Shown here: positions 45,601 through 54,500 of the stretch, one piece after another
Position numbering within the stretch: the stretch's first letter is position 1
Layout of the letters: each line of letters starts with the position of its first letter
Assembly (NCBI GenBank): GCA_019055375.1
Contig: JAHQIW010007315.1
Coordinates: 124,001-188,000 of the forward strand
Reading direction: 5' to 3'
DNA from: Parelaphostrongylus tenuis
Taxonomy: Eukaryota; Nematoda; Chromadorea; Rhabditida; Metastrongylidae
DNA: 64,000 bases
Made by a program: the position numbers and the translations under genes
The notes under the pieces: generated by a model
What the model was told of the DNA's origin: nothing
What the model saw: the letters and a program-made list of their open reading frames with translations, nothing else
The model's database searches: none

Positions 45601-46370
45601 CTCTATGCTCCAACCCATGATACAATTGAATATATGGGCCGACGAAGAAGGTTTACTTCGATGTTTCGGACGTCTAGGACGAGGTGATCTAAGTAAGGAC
45701 ACTTAAAATCCCCTGCTAGTCATAAAGAATTCCTAGCTGGCATATGTAATCGTCCAAGAATGGCACAGTAAAGGACATCCAGGAATAAGCCACATTATGT
45801 CCATTGTACGTTAAAAATATTGGATTCCTAAATTACGAGCACAAGTGCACGAAGATCCCGCTAGAGATGCAAGTTCTCTTACGAAAGAAAAGACAAGTCA
45901 TAGAGGCTCTGAATTCATCCTGCATGCTCATAGAAAAAATTCTGGAAAATCTGGAGAACTCAGTAGCTAATGTCACTCCGCGACAACCACCAAAGCGGAT
46001 TGAGAAACAAAGGAAGTTCCACATATGCTCCCAAATAGGACGATATCGTACTTCTCAATGATCCAATGCAATCAAGCACCTATGGGAAATGGCAAAATAA
46101 AGGAATTGGTCACGAATGCACAAGGATTCCTCGTGAAGCAGTTATTTTACTGCCGTCACCCCGTCAAATTCGTAGACCTTTGAATCCTCTCGCTCCACTG
46201 GACATAGAAGATCATCAACACAGGATAAAAGAACTTAACAATCTGAATCACTTAGCAACAGTTTGCGTACGGAGAAATCCATTGATACAGATACACGAAA
46301 AGGCGACTACCTTTCTGAACCGAGAAAACAGATAAATTACGCAGATCTCCCAAAATTCCCACAAATATCC
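42650..46370 (+). mobile_element. BEL/Pao LTR retrotransposon pol, decayed
   Basis: Plus-strand order: aspartic protease (LLDAGAKLSFID, 42,848-42,882), reverse transcriptase (IVYDASAHYKGC at 43,861-43,896; LPELFGTLLRF at 43,940), RNase H-like region (TFADASTEVIAACIYLRS, 44,724-44,777; IPKMELDAI), and the zinc-binding and N-terminal integrase region (about 45,600-45,850). The integrase catalytic core appears deleted near 45,850-46,060. Frames are broken throughout. No LTRs were identified. Confidence 0.85.
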
Positions 46371-46599
46371 CAAGTTTCTTAGTTTGTCTGCATGTTAGTT
46401 ATAATACAATCGACAGGTCATTGTTAAGAAGATCATTCAAATGTTAAACATATAGAATGCATAAGTGGTAGTACTGACATCATCAGATTGAACACTTTAT
46501 GAGATATGCGCAGAGGATTTTTGTAAGACTTATGGGACACCACAAGACAAGGAAACGATTCACTACCCACACAAGTAGTGTTGCATGAACATAGAACGT

Positions 46600-47060
46600 G
46601 ACGGAGAGTAATGTCTAACGACTCGATAAGAATTATTGAAACCGTCCGCCCTCCAGCCTCGTTCTGTGAACACAGAAATTGTACATTTTGTTCCGCTTCA
46701 AATTTCAGTCCAGAGTGTTGGCCGATGGGAACCATTATAGTTGTCCACCATTCTGCTCTACCTAATCATTACAACCTGTTGTGTGCTTTTAGTCGCATCA
46801 GTCGAACTGAGAAAACACATCCGACGCCTAGTATCCCTCATCTGGAGGTTCATAAGATCACCACGTAATAATTTGGGGAAACAAGACGTCCAGTAGGACG
46901 CCAGCAGAAGGCTGGAAACACATTGACACTTTTATTGGCGATCTCAGCGACACTCATAACATCAGTCGAGGCTGTCAACGAGTAGATCGCTTTTTGCAAT
47001 ACACCATTTCTTTCAGTAATGTGAATGACACACAAATTCGTGATTTTCTTTGCTTCAACA
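46600..47060 (+). pseudogene. Env-like tail region of the BEL/Pao element, decayed
   Basis: Downstream of pol, a Cys-rich segment (FCEHRNCTFCSASNFSP) is followed in a neighbouring frame by a hydrophobic membrane-like stretch. From about 46,930 there is a signal-peptide-like hydrophobic stretch (LLAISATLITSVEA). Some nematode BEL/Pao elements carry an env-like ORF. The frames are interrupted and nothing functional is implied. Confidence 0.4.
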
Positions 47061-47128
47061 AACACGAGGTTTTGAAACAAGTTTATTTTGTAAAAATAGT
47101 ACAATAGAGATCGTATCCGTGGCTAGAG

Positions 47129-47160
47129 TTTCGGCAGTCTTGCCTTCCTCAGAGCCTGAT
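47129..47160 (-). ncRNA. Hammerhead-like motif, complete boxes (left arm)
   Basis: Minus strand CTGAGGA (47,152-47,146), hairpin GGCA-AGAC-TGCC, GAAA (47,132-47,129). Confidence 0.5.
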
Positions 47161-47245
47161 CCGAAAGAGTTTGACTGACCTACATCAATTTAGTCAATGA
47201 CTGATTGACTAAGTTGATGTAGGTCAGTCAGACTCTTTCAGGTCA

Positions 47246-47280
47246 GGCTCTGAGGAAGGCAAGACTGCCGAAATGTTAGC
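47246..47280 (+). ncRNA. Hammerhead-like motif, complete boxes (right arm)
   Basis: Plus strand CTGAGGA (47,250-47,256), hairpin GGCA-AGAC-TGCC, GAAA (47,270-47,273), TGTTAGCC. Confidence 0.5.
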
Positions 47281-47319
47281 CACGGATATGATCTCTATTC
47301 TACTATTTTGTACAAACAA

Positions 47320-48885
47320 ACATGTGTCACTAACCTTGTGTTAACTGAAGCAAAGATAATCATGGAATATTAGTAATAATCGTCCTACGACTCAGTATTA
47401 GAAGCGATTAATCTTCTATTCGGGAATATCATTTATACCGATGACGAGAATATTCAAGTGAACGATTCAAATACGAGAGAAGAGTGTTAGAAAACATAAA
47501 ATCTTAAATATGCAACATTCACATTGATTAATGATTTCTCGTGATTTGGTTTTTTTCAATTGACGCAGTACTTTGAGCAAAAGCCCTCTTTTCAAGCAGT
47601 TTGAAGATGTTGATAACGGGAAGAGGCTACTAAACGTTTCAAATGCGATAAGAGAGTGTTAGAAAACACAAAATAATGAATCCACTTCAATCAGATTGAT
47701 TAAAGATTTTTTGTGAATTTTTATCTCTACATCGATGCAATATTTTAAGCGAAGTTCACTATCCTCTTCCAGTCGTCAATACCAACGATGTGTTCGAAAT
47801 TTCCATGAAGTCAAAGAATCCGTATCTTCCAGTATAAAAACAACATCTTTAGAAAAACGATTACGTTCCCTACTCTTAATGCGTTTCTCGTGGCCTACCT
47901 CGTAAGAATGAGAGTATCTTTTTTTGACCCCATTCTTTTGATCGTTATAGATATATCTGTGTTACAATTAACACTTAAAATCAGACATGTAGAGCACGTA
48001 AAGGTCGATTCGTTTCTTGCACCTAAGCTTCATGTTTTCTTGAACACCTCCTGTCGTTATCACCAGTGAGTCGTAGGATTCTGGAGTACAACACATTCCA
48101 TGACCATTTACCAATTGTCACTTCATCATTGTCCTCTTATTATACTTTGGCACAATATTATGCGGTATTGGCCGAAAGTTCGAAGGCTTCCTTATCATCG
48201 CAGCTTAAGAATGTCAAAATGGTTCGCCTTGCCTCAGTCGACCACTTTGAAAGCACACTTCCGAAGAAGTAAATGTTAAGTGACAAGAACAAACAAACGA
48301 GATGCAATACTGACTACTTTCCTAAGCACATCTATGGCTTGGTGCACAGAGCTTTTCCGTATGCAAAGATATTCGACACCTCTTCGCATATGCCAACCAT
48401 AAATGATTCTTAAAACTCAGCACAGTGTATGCGTGCAAGCGGTGAACGTGGAGAAGAATAAACTGGGAAGCAAAAGACGACCACGTCTGTAACTTACTGA
48501 TGGACGATTACAACCACCTGAACCTGATCACACTGAGGTTATTTTGAATTTCTTGAACTTGATGGAGGTAAATAGAATCGCCTGAGGGCAAGCAACAACC
48601 AAAAGACATAGAAGTTCGCAAATGAACTTGCATGTAGAGAGGAAAAGGATGTAACGACGAATAGTGCCTTCAGTAGGGAGAAATGAATATATAAACTTCA
48701 GAAATTATAAGAACGATGAAATGGAACGCTCTTCCATAATTCTGCATAGATCTTAATTTTTTAAGTATGCTGATAATCCAAATTAGTGAATGTTATTGAC
48801 CAATTAGTATCGTATTTAGTATGCATGGTCATTCTTGACAAACTATCCGTTGTTTAGTGATTTTTTTCTTATATACGATTTGTTA
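47320..48885. other. Intergenic, nothing supported
   Basis: Two similar AT-rich blocks (around 47,480 and 47,640: AGAGTGTTAGAAAACA(T/C)A) suggest an old duplication. A 68-codon ORF at 48,066-48,272 is unsupported. Confidence 0.4.
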
Positions 48886-48889
48886 AGTG

Positions 48890-49536
48890 GTGAAAACTCT
48901 AAACGATCGCATCGATGACTGACGCAGCTTTCTAACCGATGATCCTCTATTCAAGTAAACTCATACCACTCATAGAGCACATGAGCGAAGTTTTCTTAAA
49001 ATCAACCGACGCCTCACAAACGTGTGGTCGGTTTGCGCACCTCCGTCTTTGGAAACTATCTCATCTTCAAATTCCAGAAAAACGCACATTGATAGCGGAA
49101 CACAGATTCTTGACGGAGTCGTAGTATCAGCACACGTCTCTGCTGCACAACTAGGAAGACTGGTCCAATCGAAAAGATAAGCACGGATCTCGGGGTCCGC
49201 TATCTGGTCGGTGGTTTCTTTGAGAGGCCTGAATGCGACCCATGCTGCTCTCCTTCTTTTCTAGACCGTCCTTCATGTTGTTATCCATGTTCATGGAACA
49301 TTCAAAGTATACGCACGAGGTGGTCCTCTTGGCCCTTCACGGAGGACGCCATTTTCGACTTTGCGCGCGGTTCGGAGGGCTACGAACGGAGCCTTTTTAG
49401 TGCGATGTGATAGTTTCCTGATGAAATTTATAAATTTTTCGTCAATAAATGTGGTTCCTGTGTCATCAAATGGCTCGAACATGATATAACAGACTACATT
49501 AAGGTTATGGTAACGAGGTGTGCCCGCCGTTGCCAC
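48890..49536 (-). mobile_element. LINE reverse transcriptase C-terminal fragment
   Basis: The minus strand from about 49,295 reads SMNMDNNMKDGLEKK, then RAAWVAFRPLKETTDQIADP and EIRAYLFDWTSLP, the C-terminal portion of a LINE RT. Upstream, 49,536-49,291 is open as one 81-codon frame (NFIRKLSHRTKKAPFVALRT...), probably the preceding RT region in another frame. It is a separate lineage from the RTE at 14-16 kb. Confidence 0.6.
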
Positions 49537-49809
49537 TATTTTGCTTTATTGAGTTGATAGATGAGTGTTGCCGCTGACGGCTGGTGATGGTGAAGACTCG
49601 AGTAGATATCTAAGTTATTATAGTGAGTAATAAGACAACCTAAAGACATATACATAAGCACAATGTTAATACAATAAGAAACATAATAATAATAACTGTA
49701 CAACTAGGATAAAACTGCGATATGACTAAGTGCGTAGTGATAAAGTGGAACGATTAAAAACTGAGAATTGATTAGTGAGTAAAGTGAATGATAACGGGAG
49801 CTAAGACTG

Positions 49810-49924
49810 CGGGGCTTCATTGGGCGGTAGGACCTCGGGATGCAGTTGTGCTTGCCCTGAGCAGGAGCTAAACACCGAGGGTGGGAGCCAATGGGTGATT
49901 ATATACGTCGGAATGCTTCTCCCG

Positions 49925-49961
<37 letters not shown>

Positions 49962-50360
49962 TTATATTATATTATGGGCTGGAACAAATCCCCCGGTGGC
50001 GGGCCCCAAACAAAACCCATAGGACTTCGCTTACCACCGAAGCCGTGAGGGCCTCTCACAATGCTATGAGCTTCATTAGCAACTGGTAAAATGAGAATTT
50101 AATGAGAAATAGAACGACTAGGGGTGAACTAATCAAACCATAACAGACGAGTGACAACAGCGACTGCTCACGCAGCGAGCACATTACGAAAATGGGCGCG
50201 AACCCGAATGACACCACAGCAGCCGCCGTGGGCACGCCCCTTAACGATTTGCCCTGGAGCAAAATATGTTCTTCTTTCTAAGCTACAACGGCTCGCTCAG
50301 AAAAGCAGCAAACGGCTCCGTGGAACTCTTGCCACAAAGGTTATTTCTTTTAGAGATAAC
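49810..50360 (+). mobile_element. LINE 5' fragment
   Basis: The plus strand shows GWNKSPGGGPQTKPIGLRLP (from about 49,978) and TAHAASTLRKWARTRMTPQQ, PPWARPLTICPGAKYVLLSK (50,160-50,290), then KRLRGTL where an endonuclease domain would begin. It looks like a repeated 5' region of a LINE whose 3' part is missing. It faces away from the 48,890-49,536 fragment. Confidence 0.45.
49927..49978 (+). repeat. (TA)n microsatellite
   Basis: About 30 bases of TA followed by an imperfect ATT/TTA run, inside the LINE 5' fragment. Confidence 0.9.
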
Positions 50361-50710
50361 GTAATTGCTCCATTTGTAATCCAACACTTTTGAAGGCAAA
50401 AACCAACTATTCATATAAAAGGGCTATATTCAGAAACCTTTATCGAACATCCACATTGTTTTATCATTTACCCAAATATCTTCCTATAAATACTTTAAGC
50501 GAAAGCCCCTTCAATCATAAATTTAATTGCTTCTGACGAAAAAATTCATAAAAAAATCGAAATCTAGCTACATAATTCTAAAAAAATTCCGCTCGAAATA
50601 GAAAAAATGCACTACGATTGCAAATGTTCGCTTTTTAAATATTACTGTAATGTATCGGAAATCATCTTATTTGACCGCAGATTGCGGTGTTATGATGTTG
50701 AAATAAACTC

Positions 50711-50814
50711 AATGATGTAGAGTGGTGTGCAAAAACGTTTGCGTCAGCCGGAATTTGAACCCAGATCTTATTCCTTTCGGGAGCATGTGCTAAACCGTTG
50801 CACCACCGACGCTC
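50711..50814 (-). repeat. S1 SINE, minus strand
   Basis: GATGTAGAGTGGTGTGCAAA tail, TTTGAACCCAG (inverted B box), CGTTGCACCACCGACGC (inverted A box). Confidence 0.6.
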
Positions 50815-51149
50815 GTTTTCAACTACACTCTTTACTAGAATGTATTATGGAAATATTTTCACATAACAAGCTTAGTATCAAAGTCAAAATCTTTCAAGGC
50901 TTCGACTGACAAAAAACGTCAAAAAAGTACGAGAGTTTCTTCAATGACAGCTGGAATTGCATTACTTTTTGCAAGGATGTGATGTTTTCCTTTGAAAAAA
51001 GACAAGATTTTGGTAGTCATTAGTGTTAGATACTTACTTAGATGCATAGATGGTCCGTCTTCACTAGTTGTGCGAACCCCAACACATAATCCAAATGCTA
51101 TATTACTGGTCATGCTTATGATATTCCTTTGTTTCCTAAAGTAACCTAG

Positions 51150-51324
51150 CAAGGGCGCTTTCATGTCTTCGGATGTCGTTTCCGAGAAATGGATTTCGAC
51201 GATGGAACCTTGGCCGGGCTTCCTTGATGATTCGGAAATGATGTCAAGCCGAAATTACAAGCAGAAGTAGGAAAGAAAATCAACCGACTGCTCACGGATG
51301 ATGTAAAGGCCGAAACCATCATCA
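51150..51324 (+). pseudogene. Exon of unknown gene with one frameshift
   Basis: Between acceptor AAAGTAACCTAG and a consensus donor A|GTAAGTA the plus strand reads MSSDVVSEKWISTMEPWPGF then LDD. After a one-base shift near 51,233 it continues GNDVKPKLQAEVGKKINRLL then TDDVKAETII. Each half is open only in its own frame, so a single frameshift in an otherwise good exon is the simplest reading. The minus-strand 81-codon ORF over it is a shadow. Family unknown. Confidence 0.4.
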
Positions 51325-51594
51325 GTAAGTATATCAGAGCGCTAACCTTCCTGAAAGTATTCGCACAGAATGCTCATCAGTGATACTAAATCATTTTTTG
51401 AGAATAATAATCCTCTGAGAACCCAAAATTCTACTGGATCACGCACCACTCTTCGCTATCGTCCGAACAGTGAGCTTAACTGGGGGTCATAGTGACCCTT
51501 ATCGTCCGCAAAGGATTAATGACAAAACCATTTAACTCGATTTGCTTCACTTTTCATCATGGGATCTTCATGAACTGTGTCTTCTTCTTTTTTT

Positions 51595-51834
51595 AAACGT
51601 AACCCCAATCTTTTTTACCTTTTCGATGAGTTCATTGAGCATCATCTTCGTCCCACGGGTATTTTTCCAAAAGATCGTACAGCACTATTAGAATTTCTAA
51701 GGTATATCTTAATAGCCCCATTGAATAACTTCTTGCGTTACTTCCACAACAGGAGACCTGTTCTTCTCATGATGGAACACAATATCACGGTGAAAGACCA
51801 ATTCAGGAAGAGTCTCCAATGGTTTATATTGTAA
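51595..51834 (+). CDS. Possible terminal exon, unknown protein
   Basis: An open frame reads FYLFDEFIEHHLRPTGIFPK, DRTALLEFLRYILIAPLNNF, and LLMMEHNITVKDQFRKSLQW before TAA. It is amphipathic and helix-rich, and lies 270 bp after the exon at 51,150-51,324 on the same strand, so both could belong to one gene. The acceptor is unclear (T-rich CTTTTTTACCTTTTCGATGAG). Confidence 0.35.
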   Translation, partial: KRNPNLFYLFDEFIEHHLRPTGIFPKDRTALLEFLRYILIAPLNNFLRYFHNRRPVLLMMEHNITVKDQFRKSLQWFIL

Positions 51835-52189
51835 TCAGTTTGATATGCTTAGGAGGTGAGATATGCTGCTCTAAAGGTAAATGTTACATTTGTTGAATAG
51901 TATATTATTCAATATTTTTCCATTGGAGCAATACATGGTGTTACCTAATCCATTACTCTACATATTTGAGCACAGCAAAGCCGACCAGTGTTTTACGAAA
52001 CTATACCGTTTAGTTGGTGTAAACTGCTCTTTTGTTAGGTTCAGGTCAGACTAATCTCCGAAAAAATGCGTTTATCATTGTTGGCAATGCCCAAGACCGA
52101 CTACCCGAATGCGGCATTCTTCAGGATCAACAGTTTGATCACTGTGAGGTAAACATGAGATTGTAAACCATAATTTATTCTAACAGCTG

Positions 52190-53110
52190 ACATTTTAGTG
52201 GTTTCGTCTCCTAAGAGCCTGGAAAGATCAAGTAGCCTACAACACAATGAGCGAAATCTCCATTACTCTACGAAAAAAAAAGCTCCAAACCTATATTTCA
52301 ATCGCATCAAGCGCAGAACGACATTTCAATTTTTACACCACTTTTCAAGAGACGGCTACTGAGTTGTCCAAGTGAAGATCAACCGTAGAGACACCACATC
52401 TACCGCTAATGCATCTCCGACATTGAGATAAGTCTTGGTGCATATCACGTGTGCTAAGAAGGCTCCACTCCTGTGGTTCACATTCGGATTCATGTTTAAC
52501 GAGTATGCTTCCAAAATCTTACACACTGAGGTTTTATGTTCCTTTGGGAAAATACTGACTTTCATTTCTAAAATTTCCCCCTTTATGTGCCTGTGTCTTA
52601 TGCGAATCTAGTTGGATGATTTATAGCTCTTTAAGCTAGATGTCCCCATATGAAATAGAGTAGCCTATCCGTTTCCGCCGATGTACTTGTCCTTGCTCGT
52701 TCTTGAAAAGACTAGCTAAACTGTACCTGCACTGTTGTAAACGCCGTCTTTATCGTTAGAATGTACTATGCACTCTTGCATTCTATATGGACGATTCTAT
52801 AAGCGATCGTGAGTTAGTTGGCGACTCTTCTAACTTCACTTAATAGCTACACTTATTTCGTTTGAAAATGATGGAACGATAAAAAAACAAGACTTTGCTT
52901 TCGCTGAAGTTTCTGTTTCGGAGCGCTTTTATTCTGCTTAGACTTATTCGAAAAGGGCAATATTTGTAGGCATCAGAAATTTTTACTTTCTCACTCAGTT
53001 TTAGAAATTCCACCTTCTGCTCTCTCCTCGTACACACACTGGTAGCTGTTCGAAACGTCTTCACAAGCGCCTTCTCGTATGCGAAAGGTGGGAGGAAAGG
53101 TCTCAAAGAC
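52190..53110 (-). mobile_element. Penelope-like element fragment: RT end, linker, GIY-YIG
   Basis: Minus-strand order: an RT-domain remnant (ALVKTFRTATSVCTRREQK, 53,070-53,015), linker (SLIESSI, ARVHSTF region), and a GIY-YIG C-terminus (KILEAYSLNMNPNVNHRS, 52,515-52,460). A decayed ribozyme-like end lies at 52,240-52,195. A separate decayed plus-strand motif at 53,228-53,265 (GTCTAGAGGAAGGC, then CGCCGAAACG) lies just beyond. Confidence 0.6.
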
Positions 53111-53410
53111 TGGTGATCAAAACTACTTAATTTGCCTGCTTATGTGATATTGAAAATCCGCAGACTCTTTTTCTGTCGTAATTGTCAAATTGCTTGATTG
53201 AGTAGGCGCTTCAATTGGATCTTTCAATGTCTAGAGGAAGGCAAAAATCGCCGAAACGTGATGCTTCAATAAATCTTTCCCTTAACAACCTCATGTGTAC
53301 TCATTGAGAAAACAGTGAATTCATTTCATTTCTCAGTTCTTTCTCTTTTACATAGTTGTATTAGAAAGCCATATCTTTGTTAAAAAAAAATTTTCGTCAG
53401 TCAATCTACA

Positions 53411-53722
53411 CGTAGAGCGCATGTGGCGCAGTGGTTAGAGGTGCTCTGCGTCGCACACAAGGTCAGTGGTTCGATCTCGCGCTCATGGCTTACCAAGCCA
53501 GCCATCCGGTCGGTAAATTGGTACCAGGCAGGTCTCAGACTTCTCTGGGAGGATAAGCAGCACTGACTCGATTCAGCGGGAGGCCACCGCGAGTCATTGT
53601 TAAAGCCACATAAGCATTCAACCACCTCAAACGAAGTTAAAAAATTGAAGACGAATACATGGCGCATCCCTCAGGGATTGATCAACGCCGAGAGCTTTAT
53701 TTCTTTTTATTCTTTTAATCTA
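53411..53722 (+). repeat. S2 SINE, full length reference copy
   Basis: A box GTGGCGCAGTGGTTAGAGG, B box GTGGTTCGATCTC, body CTCTGGGAGGATAAGCAGC, tail ATTGAAGACGAATACATGGC, GCGCATCCCTCAGGGATTG, ATCAACGCCGAGAGC and a T-rich end. About 310 bp. Confidence 0.7.
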
Positions 53723-54161
53723 CATGTATCCCTCAGTTGTTTCTCAGTTATACGGTCAACTTTTCATTTTTCCAATAACAAAATTCGTTTTACATTCGGG
53801 TGAAGCATATCTTACCGTTATGTGCCGATTATGATAAGTGAGGAATCGCGCTCTAACACAACGGCCACCGTTATTACCGTCTTAGACGTCGTTGCGAGAC
53901 CCAAATGAAGCCAAATCATAGGTAGCAAGTCTGCAAAGTCCACGGTTGTGTGCTGCTTATTCACGCCGTTCTCATCTGACGGACATATTTGTTATGCTGT
54001 TTTTTCGGCTCATCTACTAATTGAATTAAACTTTGGAATCACTGAAGTTTTGTGGCTATCATTCAAACAATAATTGCTACTATAATTTAAGATGTGATTT
54101 TCAAATCGAAATATGTTTATTCAGTCTCACTATGCAATGATGGAAGACAGGTCTTATTCTA

Positions 54162-54500
54162 ATGCAAGCGGTCACCTGTGGGTCCTCCTCGGGCACACCG
54201 AAAAACGCAATTGGGTATTTTGCAGATATTCAAGTACTTGATGAAGCCGATCGCGTTTCGAAGGCCGTCACTGCCGATGGAACACGATGTGACGGCGATG
54301 TCATTCCTATCGCGAGTCTCAAGCTGATGAAAAACCGTGCCTTTCCCGCTGGTTTGAAACTGTCGGTTCAGAGTGATATCGATAACATGAGAAAAATGAA
54401 TCCTAACGACGCCATAGAGACCTCATGTGGGCTTGTTCCTGATGTCTTACTAGCAAATGACGGGCAACGCATGAAGAACATGGCTATATTTCGACATTAA
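54162..54500 (+). CDS. 112-codon ORF truncated at the unit C junction
   Basis: ATG at 54,162 opens GSSSGTPKNAIGYFADIQVL, DEADRVSKAVTADGTRCDGD, VIPIASLKLMKNRAFPAGLK, ... VPDVLLANDGQRMKN, and stops within a few codons of entering unit C at 54,482. It is GC-richer than both flanks and has a balanced, globular-like composition. I do not recognise the family. It may be an exon or gene fragment cut by the duplication. Confidence 0.4.
   Translation: MQAVTCGSSSGTPKNAIGYFADIQVLDEADRVSKAVTADGTRCDGDVIPIASLKLMKNRAFPAGLKLSVQSDIDNMRKMNPNDAIETSCGLVPDVLLANDGQRMKNMAIFRH

Larger units (their letters stand above)
47086..47318. repeat. Long perfect-looking foldback of two PLE ends
   Basis: The left arm (47,104-47,197) and right arm (47,205-47,300) are inverted copies with very few differences, joined at CAATGACTGATTG. 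Each arm contains GGCTCTGAGGAAGGCAAGAC and TGCCGAAA. Confidence 0.85.

Noticed and set aside
49927..49978. TATA-box promoter
   Set aside because: It is a simple (TA)n microsatellite with no supported transcription unit.
51030..51164. 81-codon minus-strand ORF resembling the 36-kb insert
   Set aside because: Part is the shadow of the plus-strand exon at 51,150. Only the DNA similarity to 36,170-36,225 is kept as an observation.
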